Of a stretch of DNA of 64,000 bases, positions 1-14,741 are shown piece after piece (positions within the stretch are counted from its first letter, which is position 1; each line of letters begins with the position of its first letter). Where the stretch lies: contig JAAOMT010000561.1 in the NCBI GenBank assembly GCA_016748015.1, positions 70,026 through 134,025 of the forward strand. The letters are read 5' to 3'. Origin of the DNA: Geosiphon pyriformis. Taxonomy: Eukaryota > Glomeromycota > Glomeromycetes > Archaeosporales > Geosiphonaceae. Under the pieces are notes generated by a model that worked only from the letters and a program-made list of their open reading frames with translations, made no database searches and was not told the origin of the DNA. The translations under genes and the position numbers were made by a program.

Positions 1-1342
1 TTAATTTATTTAAAATTTGTTTAAAATATATAAATTTTAACTTAAACTATTTAAACTTTTAAAATTTGGTTTAAACTATTTTAATTTTAATTTAAACTGC
101 TTGAAATTGTTTTTGTATTCAAAGTTTATAATTTTACATATAACTTATATATAATTTACATATTTTTTGTAAATTAATGCTAATTTAATTTAATATTAAT
201 TAATAATAAAAAACAAAAAATTAAATAATTAAACAATTAAGTAATAAATCAATGGCAAAAAAATCCTGTTATGTTTATATTTGCAAACAAAAATGTATTT
301 AAAAAAAAAGTTTATTAAAAAACAAAAAAAAAGCAGTAAATATTTTTTTAGTGTCTTTTTGTTTTTTTTATGATTAGAAAATTAATAAAAAAAAAGGTTT
401 ATTTTAAAAACTTTAATAAAAATTCAGATTATGTAATATAAATTTGGTTATTAATTTATTTAAAAGCTTTAAACAGTTAAAAATAAATACAAGACTTATT
501 TTTTAAATATTATTAAATTTGGAATTTAAATTTTTTAACAAAAATATAATAAAATAACAAATAAGAATTGTTTTTATAAAAACAACTTTAAATTATTGTA
601 AGTTAATAAAAATGTTATATGCATTTTAACCAAAATAATAAACACTATTATTTATAGAATTATTGTGTATTAACATAATAAAAAAATTAAAATAAAATAA
701 AAAAGAACTTATAATTAAAAATAAATGCATACAAAAAAAACTTAAAAAAAAGTGTATAAAATAGACCAAAGAAAAAACTGGCAACTTAATAAAAAATAAA
801 ATCCGATTATTTTTTTCCTTGATTAGCTTATAAAAGTAAAATTAAAGACAAATATCTTGTAGCCAATACATAAAAAGCACTTAGAATAAGTGTATAAAAA
901 AGAAACCGGTTATTTAACAACCAGCAAAACTCCTTTTCAAAAAACAACAGTAATACAATAAAGATGAAATGAAGTTTTATAGTAATGAACAACAAATCAC
1001 CAAAAAAAAAAGATGCTAGTTTTATGTTCATGATTTCTGAAGAAAAATTGTACTTTATTAAATCACACGTAAATTCCACTAAAATTACAATTGCAATATT
1101 TAATTTGGGCTGAAATTAAAACACATTCAGGGATCTTTTTTAACCGCTCTCTTTTTAATACTTTCATTAGAATTGAATTTGCAGATCCAATTTTTTTAAA
1201 TAAATAAAATTAATCTTAATCTGAGGATTCGTAAAATTATAATACAACCTCTGAATCATAACTGTATAAAAGATCGAACACACTCTTCAATACAAAGACA
1301 TCGAAATATTTTGAAAATCTCTAGTAAAAAGCGAAGTATTGT
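1..1342. other. AT-rich intergenic region, no supported gene
   Basis: The first 1.1 kb is almost pure A/T with homopolymer runs. The stretch from about 1100 to 1342 is slightly less AT-rich and lies just downstream of the UDP-glucose pyrophosphorylase stop, so it probably contains that gene's 3' UTR. An 83-codon hydrophobic open frame at 828-1079 on the minus strand is made of A/T-rich codons with no recognisable domain, and I do not call it a gene. Confidence 0.6.
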
Positions 1343-3680
<2,338 letters not shown>

Positions 3681-4027
3681 GAGTTCGGCTAACTACCTGA
3701 TGTGTGTAAGAAAAAGGAGAAGCAAAGACAAGTGGAAAGACTTAATGAGCGAGAATTGGAAATTTAAGATTATCCAATGTAATATATTTTCGGGCTGAAT
3801 TGGGTCAAGGCTCATCATCCAAATGCATCATCATTGCATCAGGGATAAAATTCATTCGCCTATTTTGGACAACTCTAAATTTTTTTCCGGTTTTTTACAA
3901 TATATTCCAATACGAACACACTATCATGCGATATTCATCCTCAGCTTGCATGAAACTCCTTGATATTTCGATCACCATTAAATAAGGATACATAAATAAA
4001 TAAATTAATATATCTCCGCATCTATAT
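3681..4027 (-). promoter_or_regulatory. Intergenic gap with probable UGP1 promoter and PAGM 3' UTR
   Basis: This 347 bp gap lies between the stop of phosphoacetylglucosamine mutase and the start of UDP-glucose pyrophosphorylase, both on the minus strand. It must contain the terminator of the first and the promoter of the second. The composition is moderate compared with the deserts. No specific box was recognised. Two 61-codon open frames here overlap on opposite strands and have no recognisable content. Confidence 0.4.
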
Positions 4028-6483
4028 TTACAAAAACTCTTTCGGACGACCACCAGTGCCACCAGCTTCGTCATACACAAGACCTCCGACCTTGAATGCT
4101 AATTTATCGCATTCTTGGCGAGTAGCTGCTTCCGCATATACACGAACAACATCTTCTGTGCCAGATGGTCTATATTAAAATATATACGAGGATTAATTAC
4201 TATTATGGATTCGAAACATACTAGATATTTCATTACCTTATAAACGATCGACCTTTTTGGTATTGTGCAACCAAGAAATCTAATTTTTCTTGCAAGCCTT
4301 CAGGCTCCAAAAGCTTTCTCTCAGCGTCTATAGTCTTAAATATATGTCTATCGGAAACCTATAAATCAAAAGGAGAATAATCATAAAATTCAAAGGCGAA
4401 AACCCAATAAAAACAGGATATGTTCTTACGGTAACTTTCACCAAGCGATTTGGTAGATCTGTATAAGCTTGATCCCAATTTTTTAAACTCCATTGTCTAT
4501 GGGTGAGAATGGCTTCGACAAGTAATAAGTCAGAAAGTGCATCGCCTACAGTTTGATTGATCAAATCTATTAAAGCACGCAATTGCTTTAAGGCGGTGTT
4601 CTGGGACGAGGTATTTCTATTGAATTTTTGACTTAGAAGATCCATTTAAAATAAATATATGACATGAATATATTTGTTGTTTACCCTGTTGCAGTTCGAA
4701 TGGTATTCTGCACCTGTGAACTGAAAAGAATAGTTCCATGACCATTGGCTTCAAAATAAACACCAATGTCATACTTTTCAGCTTCATGATGAAGATGTTT
4801 GACACCGGTGGGAACACAAGCGACGGGAACTCCCTAAAAATATATATTAGTAATTAAAAAAGTATCTTTAGGATTTTATTATTATTATTATTATTATTAT
4901 TATAATTATTATTAATAAGCCGTACCAAAACTTTTGTAAGATACTCGGTTGAACTACCATTGGCGTAGGCAGTCTGAACGACACCGACATTAATGCCTTC
5001 AATACCCGCAGCTTTAACAAGATCAATAATAAAGCCGGCAGCTAGACTAGCAATCTTGTCACCGTCAAATAGTCGAAAGGAACCGTCTGAAATAAAGAAT
5101 ATCAAGTGAACAAAAATTTTAAATGTATTGATTTAATCAAAATTAAATTATTACCTGCATCCAGGTAATAATAAACAATTCGATCTGCATCTCCATCTAG
5201 TGAAGCCGCACGTTGTTCTTTAGGCAAATCTAATCCAAATGGAGGTTTTTGTTGAGTTTTAACAAAATCAGCACCACACTAATTTCATAGGATATTGAAT
5301 GGTAAACGTGTTCAAAAATATTATATTCAAAAAATGAACAAAGGTAAAAGATAATATTTACATTATAATTTAATTTACCCCTGGTTTCAACATCATCATT
5401 AATGATGTTGACTTTTAGTGCATCTTCACCAATGAATTTCCAAAGTTCGCGAAGTTTGGGTCCTCCTACCCCATTCGCTGCATCAACATTAATCGGAGAA
5501 AGACGAGGTTTTCCTTCCTGGAAATTGATTTACGATCAGATGTATCCACTTAGGAACCCTTTATCTGAATTAGAGGCTCAAACATTTACCACAACTTTAA
5601 GATAAGCCGTTGCGAGTTTTTTATAATAGCCATCTTCTGTCGATTCACCATATGAATCTGGAGTGCCTCGAGTGTTATAGGCCCGAACGAAGTAATGAAG
5701 TTGAGGTGTGGTTTTAATACCAAAATCAATCAATTGGGCCCCAGCAGCTTTTAAACCATCTTCGAGCGCTTCAACCAACTTTGGGCCACTTGGTCTAATT
5801 AGGCGAAACAAAATCACCATCCAATTAAATTTGACAAAAATCTTATAACCTGATCATTAACCGATTTTAAATACCTAGTGTCTCTGGCATAAACAACTAT
5901 AGCGTTTTCCGATGGCTCGATATCATTTACGGCGATAATATTTTTAACCACATCAACTAAAGCATCGGCACTGGTGGAGTTCGCTAATTGAGTAGCGTAG
6001 TCTTCCCAAGCTTGTTCGAGCATTTCACCTCGGGGGTCAACAAGCTTGACGCCATTATCCTAAATTGAACCATAATTCAGCAATTAATAATAATATTGTA
6101 TATGCTAAAAATCAATCTTAAAGAAATAAAGTTAATTAAAATTTTCATATATCACCTCCTCAGGATTGTGGGAAGCTGTTATCATAACACCAATAGTTTT
6201 TGAGTTAAATTTCTTTGAACGAAGCGCGGCCAAGATTCCGACTCGAAAAAGAACAGAGTCCAACAAGTTCGCTCTTTGAGGAAGAACCAAACCACAAACA
6301 TTAATTTTCATCAAAACTAGCTGCAGCTTCTTACCCCTAACAAAAACCTCCAACTAAAGTACGGGGAATCTTTCACCTTGTACGAAACCCGGCTGTTCCA
6401 TAACTGTAAGTGATGTTCGCAGGCTTAGGGTGACGAAGAGCGGCTTCTTTGAGTTTTATATAGTCAAATGTAGGTAAAGACAT
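4028..6483 (-). CDS. PCM1/AGM1: Phosphoacetylglucosamine mutase
   Basis: This enzyme converts GlcNAc-6-phosphate to GlcNAc-1-phosphate in the hexosamine pathway, feeding UDP-GlcNAc for chitin, N-glycans and GPI anchors. The gene runs through about 11 exons with short introns. Order of motifs: [11 protein letters not shown] start, [11 protein letters not shown], the phosphoserine loop TASHNPEE (near 6160), [19 protein letters not shown], the metal-binding loop DGDADR (near 5190), FEANGHGT sugar-binding segment (near 4750), and the C-terminal phosphate-binding loop RPSGTED (near 4165), ending in GRPKEFL. All active-site loops of the alpha-D-phosphohexomutase family are present, so the gene looks functional. 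An in-frame ATG 27 codons upstream (6564) is open, but the family normally begins close to the GTAGFRT motif, so I choose 6483. Exon borders in the middle of the gene were placed by protein similarity and not all were checked for phase. Confidence 0.93.
4876..4915. repeat. (ATT)n microsatellite in a PAGM intron
   Basis: About 13 units of ATT with one interruption lie in an intron of phosphoacetylglucosamine mutase. On the minus strand, read through, it gives a run of Asn codons, but it lies beyond the exon that ends near 4925. Confidence 0.85.
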
Positions 6484-6564
6484 GGTTTGTTCCAAGTTCA
6501 ACTGAACTACGGGTACTTTGAGGATTGATCGGTAGATCTTTAGAAATTCTATCGTCCCCAGCAT

Positions 6565-7961
6565 AAATTAACTGTTACGCAAAGATCTGGATTTGAAGGA
6601 TCATAACTGGTAAGGTACTTAATCAGTCAAAAATATTATTTTTGTCAATTACAAAGCTTAAAAATTATTATTATTAAGTAAACATATTTTTTAATTAAAA
6701 AAAAATTTATGGGAATTATATACAATTTTAAAATTCTATATAATTGCCAAATTTATTATATAAATATTATTTACATACCAATAGCATTTTTTTTAATAAC
6801 TTAAAATTTAAGTTTTAAAGAGAATTTAATGTTATTAGTTATTATAATTTATGTATTATTTACATATAACTAGTTATTTAAGTCAATTCAAATTAAACTA
6901 AGTTAAACCAAAAAAAGCAAACTTACTTAAAAAAATATTTTATGCAAAATTATAGTTAAACTACTATTATTAAGAATTAAACCAATTGATTATATAGTAA
7001 TTTTATTTATTTTAAACTTAATATTAAAAGCTTAAAGTTTTTAAAATATTATTAATTTAATAAAAAAATTTTTATTTACAAAAAATCCAAATAAATATTA
7101 AATATATTATTTTTTGGCAAAAAATTCAAATTATATTTTACTTGTTTTTTTGTATAAATTATTAATTATATTAAATATATTAATATTTTTATCAATTACA
7201 AAAATTTTTTTATTGAACTTAGTATTTAAAAAAAAAAAATTAATTAATTTAATAACCAAAAACATTAAAACATTAATAGATTTAATAACTAATTTTTAAA
7301 TAATAAAATATATTAATTGTTAAATAGCTATTAAATATAATTATGTAAATTTTATAATGTTTTTTTACTTAAAAATTAAAAAAATTATTAACTTTTATTT
7401 TTAAAAATTTATTATTTGTAAATTTAAGATTGAGTTTTAAAAATATTAATTTATATTAACTTTAAAACATATTTTATTATTATATTTAAAAATTTTTTTG
7501 TAAATAAAAATATATAAAAATTTGAAAAAAATATATATAACATAAAATAAATTATTATTTATCATATTAATTAAATATTGTAAAATAAAATAAATTATTA
7601 ATAATCCGAAAATATTTTTGCTGATATTAAAATTATAAAATATAAATATTAAAATAAAAACATTTTTAAAATTTTTTAAAATTAAAATAAATTAATAACT
7701 TAGATAATAATATAATAAATTAATAAATTATTTTGACCAAAATTAATATACTTATAATTATCTAAAAATATTAATTACAAAAATTATTTGTTTATTATTA
7801 TTAAATTAAATATTATATAAAAATTTTTAATATTTGTAAAAAAATTTTGGTATTTATTAATAAAAAATTAATTAAAAAAATAGATAAATATAAATAATAT
7901 TTTTATTTCTAATTAATAATAAATTAATAATATTTTTTAAATTATATAAACTTTTATTATT
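6565..7961. other. AT desert
   Basis: Only the first 100 bp or so is moderately mixed and probably holds the PAGM promoter. The remainder is nearly pure A/T with poly-A and poly-T runs. The one open frame (7114-7299) consists of Ile, Leu, Asn, Lys and Phe codons only and looks like chance. I see no gene. Confidence 0.7.
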
Positions 7962-7971
7962 AAAATATTTT

Positions 7972-8371
7972 GTGGTTTCACTAAGAGTCATAGGTCTGAT
8001 ATTTGGTTGTCTGTGGCCAAATTGAGAGCCTTCTATAAAAAGCACTGTCTTTTATCATGTGATAGATCTGCTATACTGTTGGTTACTGGTTTGTTGAGCT
8101 TTTGGGCTGTTGGCATCATCTATAGTCTTGGTATTAGGTTAGGTATTCATATGCATTTTGGTTTGTGTTCCCATCTCGCTGGTTTGAGTTTCAGTTTCCT
8201 GAGCAATATTTCTTCATTAAATTCTATAAGTGCATAGTGCTGCCTTGACTAGACTGAGTGTCTAGTCACATATAGAAAAAGCATAAACCACACTTAGTTT
8301 AGAATCTTGTTTGATTTTATGTATCTAGATAGTAATTGGGCTGCACTCGTAAAATTTGCTAAATAAATAAA
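7972..8371 (+). mobile_element. LINE fragment B, 5'-truncated type-2 tail
   Basis: This holds the last roughly 85 codons of a LINE ORF2 plus its 3' UTR and A-rich tail. The frame 8007-8237 contains AKLRAFYKKHCLLS and GIRLGI..HFGLCSHL, matching the C-termini of copies F and G. The 3' UTR shares TTGTTTGATTTTATGTA and the TTGGGCTGCACTCGT core with F and G. A 10-bp direct repeat AAAATATTTT flanks it (7962-7971 and 8372-8381), consistent with a target-site duplication made by target-primed reverse transcription. The repeat is A/T only, so chance is possible. Confidence 0.8.
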
Positions 8372-8381
8372 AAAATATTTT

Positions 8382-9920
8382 TGAATAAGTATTAATATAG
8401 TATTTAATTTTATATTACTAATAATTTTAATATAATTAATATTAATTTTATAATTAAAATTAATGTTTAATATAATTGTTTTTATGTTTATTTTATTTAT
8501 TTTTTTATTTTTTTATTTTATTTCTTTTTACTAAAATACTTAATTAGAATATTTAATACATTATTAAAAAATTATATAAATTTTTATATAATTTAATAAA
8601 AAACCAAATATGTTTTTGAATATTTGAATTTTTTTAATAAAAATTTTGATTAAATTAAAAAAATTTTTAGTATAATATCTTAATAATCACATAAAATTCA
8701 ATTTAATAAGTTGTAATTTAACTAATTTTTGCATATATTTAATAAAAAAAACATTGTGTAAAAAACTTTATAATCTGAATTATCTTAATATAAAATATAT
8801 TAGATAATAATAAATAAAAAAATTTTAATTACTATTATAAATATTGTTATTTAAAAAAATTATTAAAAAATATATTAATAGTAAACAATTTTGTTAAATT
8901 ATTATATTATTAATTTTTAAATCTTAAAAATTTTTGATAATATTAAAATATCTGATTGTTTATATATAGCTATAATTAATAACTTTGTTTTTAAAAATTA
9001 GTATAAAAATTTATTTTTAACTTAATATATAATTTGATTATTAATTATAAAAATTATATTTAGTTGTTAAATTTTAAGCTTAAAATAAAATATAAAAAAA
9101 ATTTAATTGTAAATAAAAATTTTATTTTAATTAATAATTATAAATTAATAATTATTAAGTTTGAAAATTCTATTATAAAAAAGTTTTATTTAGAATTTAT
9201 TAGTAAATTTTAAGTTTATAAAAAATTATAGTTTATTTTAAATAAGTTTTATAAATTTTTATAAAACTTAGTCTATTAATATTAATTAATAAATAGTATA
9301 GTTTTATTTTATTTAAATAATTAATTATACTATTATAAAAAAATTTTTATTTCTCTAATTATAATTAATTTATTGTTTATTATTTTTATATTATTAAAAT
9401 TTGATATAATTTGTTAATACAATATTATTTATTAATATTTAAATTTAAGTTATTTAAACAATTATTATTTAATTTTAGTTATAAAAAATTATTACTTTTT
9501 AAAATCCCAAATTTTAATAACCACTTTTTATTAATTACTAATAATAATATTTATTTTAAATTTAATATTTTAAAATATAAATTAATAATTAATAACTAAA
9601 TAATTACAAAATTTATTAAATATAGTAAATATGAAATTTATTTTTAAATTAATTATTTTAAGTTAAAAAAAAATTGTTTTTGTGAATAAAATTTTTATTT
9701 TAAGTATAAAAAATATTATATTTATTATAAAATACATTTTTTAAAACAAAAAAAATTTTTTTATACAAATTTTTATTGTATTATTTTATGTTTTTAAACT
9801 TTTTGTTTTTACTAAAATATTTGTTAATTTTTGTAAATAAATATAAATTTTTATTATGTTATTTATTATTTTAAAAAACTTTAATCTCAATTAATTAAAT
9901 TTTGTTTAATTTTTTTAAAA
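8382..9920. other. AT desert
   Basis: About 1.5 kb of almost pure A/T with long A and T runs. The frame 9411-9599 is all Leu, Phe, Lys, Ile and Asn and is taken as chance. I see nothing else here. Confidence 0.7.
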
Positions 9921-10063
9921 TCTGTTTAATTTTTTTTTATTAACATTTAATGAATGTAGTCCAATCGCTATCTAGTACATAGAACCAAACTAAGAGGCTC
10001 AAACTAAATGTGACTCACGTACTTTCTACATGTGGCTAGCCACTCAGACCAGACAAGACAACA

Positions 10064-13000
10064 CTACACATTTATAATTACCCGCACATTGCCACCCAGA
10101 CCAGAAAAAAAACAATAAGGCTTCCGATGACCAAAGCTAACAGCAAAGGAATTGGCCACACCAAGCAATCTCACAACACCATCAGACAAAACCAAAAACA
10201 CACCACAAGGGAGCCCAGAAACAACACCAACATCACAGACCAGACCAGCTTTCTCCATCACCACCCAGTGGCTGGCCCTAGCCAACCATACTCTAGCACG
10301 ATGTAACCCAACAACAAACCTGACATAATTAACAATCCGAGCAGCAGCCACCTTTCTATCCTCAAAAATACCATAAGCCTCCTCATACCACTTCTTTAGC
10401 ACAAACCCTTTGCACACCAAAGTGTACAGCCCAACATCAATGGAACATTGAGACAAAACTCGCAACACGGCAAAAGCAGGGGAACCACCAGCCAAAGCTG
10501 ACCAACAGACAGAAGCCTCCGCCAAAATCTTACCATGGACACCAGACTCATGAACACAAGTAAAAGCGTGGTCAGAGAACTCCACCTCATCACAAAACAA
10601 ACACAATACACTAGGATAGCACTTATCATACAACCTTTTCCTTACCGCCACCAGCAACCTCCTGTGCACAGCCTTCATAACATAAGTGTGAAGCGTTGAG
10701 GATGCGCAGCTAGTAAACCCAGCAAGCATATGAGAATCAGGATACCACATCTTTGCCATGACAACCCAGTTTATGCAACCAATCATCGCATCTGGAACCA
10801 CATCACAACCAGGCCCAGCTTCTCAACGAGCACAACAAATCGATTGAAAAATATTCCTGACAAAATGACGGGCATTACCAGAAACAGCGACACCTTCAGC
10901 AACCAAAAAATGTTCACGCACATCAGCACAAAGGGAAAAGGGAGACCCAGAGGCAGCCCCAGCAGCCAAGTCAGCTTTCACATTACCAGGAATCCCAGAG
11001 TGACCTTTCACCTTAATCCAACTCACACTAAGATTCTTATCCCTGACCAAATTGAAAATATGCCGCCTTTCCAGCCAGCATTGATTACGGAAATCAGGGG
11101 CAACCAAAGACATCTCAGACACACATACGTCAATGGCAGCCTGGCTGTTAAGACATAACACCACAGTACTTAAAGAAAGAACACACTCCAAAGCCAAAGC
11201 GACAGCCTGTAATTCAGCCATAGTAGATGACAAAAGACCACAAACAGTGACACCAATGCTTTTATCCAAGACTGAAAAGTATGCAGCAGCACCACAGGTG
11301 ACCTCAGCAGAGCCTGCCTTCCTTAAAAACCCATCTGTAAAAACCTCAAAAAAGCCCGACCAAATGTCATGTACTCCATTTTTTACCACAGAAAATTCCT
11401 CAGACCCCAAAATGTCCAAACCAAGCTTTTCCGCAGAGCCAATAGAACCAGAAAATGAGTAACCCTGACTCTCCAAAAACTCAGAAGAAACCATGAACCA
11501 GTGAAGCACAGGGCCACGCAGATCCAACCTTTTCCAATGACAAAAAGTTTTCCAATCCAACAAAACGCCATTCTTGTCAAAAAGCCGATCACCAAAAATG
11601 ACACCAAAACGTTTAAGAGATTTGACCAAATCAAAATACAGAGACTTTCCAAGAACAGAGGACAACGGAAACCGACCAGGACTACGAAATGCAGTGGGGA
11701 GGTTGTTCACCAAAGCAAGCTCATTGCCCAGAAAGATCTTCACCATCCCAGCCAAAAAATTGTTCACTGGACTAATACGCAATCTGACCGGAAACTGCAA
11801 AGGATCCAAAGGAGCTCAACCAAGAACCTGTAGGTCCAAAAACCTATGTCTAAACAAATGCCCAAGAATACCAAAGGCATTAGAGAATGCCATCAAAGCA
11901 GCAATCTTCCCTTCTGATTGCACCTGCTCAAAAGGCTTTAAGCCATACAATGAGAGATGATGCAAAGCAGCGTTAGGAAAATCATGGGGGAGACAAGCCT
12001 TGGACCTAAGACCCTTTCTAACCAAGACATCCCACTTGCAACAAACATTAGATAAGACAAAACTGAACTGAATACGATAGCTAACAATGGGCTGTAAAAC
12101 AACCGACACCAGATAGGAAAATTGTTTGTCTGTAATAGCCTTCCTAAGCACAACATTGATGAAGAAACGTACATCCGCATGAGCCTTGGCAACACTTGGC
12201 TTGGAGAGCCCTTCAGTTGACAGAAAAATACCAATGTGCTTCCCCTTTCTTGGCAATAGAAATTGGCTGACCACAAATGTTCAGTGAAGCAACTTTAACG
12301 CCTTGATTAATGAGAATAGCTACTGTCTTCTCACTATTGATAGAAATATCATTGATCACAAAAAATTTACTGGCAATGTTCAGAGCATATTAAGTAAAAG
12401 CTTGACAATTTCCAACCCAGATCATATCATCAACAAATGCACTGGCCGAAAAATATGATGTCATACCACTACCACTCTCAATTCTGCCAGATTTTGAAAC
12501 AAACTTAATATTAATCTGGTACCCACACAATTGTTCGTGCCTCTTAACTTCACACAAAAGCGGATCATAAAAAATTCTCCAAAAAAGTGGCGAAAAGACC
12601 TCACCCTGATCCAGCCCATCATGTACCTTATAATCATTAGACAAACCAAAGTTAGTCATTACCCTATTAACTCTATCCTCATGAATACTACCAAAAAACC
12701 TTATGAACCTCTTACACATCTTGACACGTTGCAAACTAGCTCTCAAATGATGCCACTTAACTGAATCATAAGCTTTCCGCATATTTTGCAAGACCAACCA
12801 TAACTCCCTATCTTTCTCAATGGCATCCTCAATCACCGACCCGACAGCAAACACTGGAGATTGTGTTGACATACCCTTCAGCACTAAAAAGTTGTCACCC
12901 TGAAGAACATTGAACTTGCTACAAGCCATTACAATATGATCAGACAAAATCTTGGAAAGAATCTTCCTGGCAGTCTCAATCAAAGCAATGGGCCGAGTGT

Positions 13001-14741
13001 TCGTAAGAACTCCATCCCAGTCATAAGGCTTAGGAATCATTGACACCCAAGCCCTCTTCCACAAAACAGACACCACACCAACAGACAAACATTTATTAAA
13101 CAGTGCCAACAGGCACCCTAAAACCACCTCACCACTATGTTTTCACAACTCATTAAGAACACCAGACAAACCAGCAGCCTTGCCATTAGGAAGACCACCA
13201 ACAACAGAAAGTAACTCGCCCATACTGATTGCACTTATAACACCTGAAAAAGCATCATTCTGGACATGGTCCAAAAACGCGTACTAACGAGCCCAAAAAC
13301 CAGGAAGCACTGACTGCACGGAGCATTTCCTCGTCCATCCCTCCATTATTCTATCCACACTGGACTTCACCTCTTTAGGCAACAAAACCAGATCATCATC
13401 AACTATCAAGTGATCCAACACAACCTTGCAAAAAGGCTTTTCCAACACACTCCTGATCATACTACCCTTATCTGAACAGAAATTATCTATGCACTTCTCA
13501 ATCGCCATCCTAACCAAAGCTTCCTCAGCCAATCTTGACTCAAACATCTTCGACCTTCTGTACTCTCTGCAAACCAATGACAAATGCCTAACAACAACAT
13601 CAGATTTAACACCCAAGCCAACCAAATCCTTGAAAGCATGAGCCTTTGCGTCATCCAGAGTTGATCATTTACTCACAAGACGATTAGCACCCAGCAAGTT
13701 ACCAGAGCAAAATTTTTTGACAATCTTGGCCACCAACAATTCCAGACCAAAAAACCTAGAAAAATGTTTGTTTCTCGAACACTTGAATTTACTAAACCAA
13801 TGCCTTGAAAATGTCACATCAGCAGAATCCACCACAGCTCCCACCAAAACTGCCCACATAGCATCTACATCACCATGTATTTCGGCACCAGAGAACACCT
13901 CACCCAAAGACAAAAGTTTAGCTAACGAGAGATCCTTAAACTTAGCCCATCCAACACAGTCAGCATTCTTGATTTTGAACTTCCAATGATCTTTATTTGC
14001 CTGCTTGCGCAAACTATTCAATTGTACATCCAGAAGCCCATCCAAATCAACTGAAACCACAACTGCCTTGTAATCAGTGTTAAAGAAATCTGAAACAGAG
14101 GCAACTTGATGACCAGCAACAGCAGAAGACAAATTACTACCAACAAAAATGTAATCAATCATTTTCCCAACCCCTCTCGAATTGCTCCACATATAAGAAT
14201 TAGCCAAATGATGACCAACAAATGAATTAACCAAACCCAAACTCAAACAAAACTTGAAACTAGCACTTCTACCAAATTCATTCTCATTAAAGTCCCCACC
14301 CAAGATAACAAAATTGCTGGAGTTGACTGCCTTTGCAATGAGAGAGTTAACTTCGGAAGCCTGACCAAATCTAGCCCTAGAGGAGGCACCAGCATACAAC
14401 CCCAAAACAGTAACCGAGAGCTTGCCCTTAAACAGGAGCTGAACAGAAATAACCCAACCAAGAATCTTCTCCACCTTAGATACATGACGGGCCAAAGAAA
14501 TGTTCATAACAATCGCAACTCCAGCACCCATAAAACCCTTATCCAAGCCAGAAGAAAATATTTGCATTCCATCAAATTTGTCCTTTATCCACAGTCCAGA
14601 AGAGGACCTCAACTTAGTCTCAGTGATAAAAGAAACCATATTCTCCGAGTTCACATGCCAATGAACAACATCTGTTTGCTTTGCAGGAACATTGATACCC
14701 TGAACGTTGCACGTAGTAAACTTCCAAACCAAACTACTCAT
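10064..14741 (-). pseudogene. LINE A ORF2: endonuclease, reverse transcriptase, RNase H, zinc finger
   Basis: Domains in order: APE-like endonuclease (14741 to about 14020) with TTCNVQGIN, ITETKL, GLYAGAS, GGDFNE, IDYIFVG and a TDYK near-match to the terminal SDH motif. The reverse transcriptase (about 13130-12260) has KAYDSV, GLDQGEVFSPLFW and the FVDD active site. RNase H (about 11340-10980) has TDG, AELQAVALALE and VKGHSGIPGN. A C-terminal zinc finger C-x2-C-x7-H-x4-C lies near 10600-10560. Damage: in-frame stops near 13665, 13284, 13130, 12390, 11816 and 10823, and a small frameshifting deletion near 12240. The motif-A position reads N (LQNMRKAYDS), where copies C and F have D. The RNase H DSQ site reads NSQ. 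Confidence 0.88.

Noticed and set aside
828-1079. 83-codon hydrophobic open frame on the minus strand
   Set aside because: It lies in A/T-rich DNA, consists of Phe, Leu and Ile codons, has no introns, no domain and no context.
4854-4915. Poly-Asn stretch seemingly encoded in the PAGM region
   Set aside because: It is an (ATT)n microsatellite in an intron, beyond the exon that encodes the DGDKIAS to TEYLTK segment.
6484-6564. Alternative N-terminal extension of PAGM from ATG 6564
   Set aside because: Open, but the family starts close to the GTAGFRT motif and the extension has no similarity I recognise; kept only as an alternative.
7114-7299. Open frame in the desert
   Set aside because: Made only of A/T-rich codons (Lys, Asn, Ile, Leu, Phe), as expected by chance in such DNA.
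9411-9599. Open frame in the desert
   Set aside because: Same reason: low-complexity A/T codons, no recognisable content.
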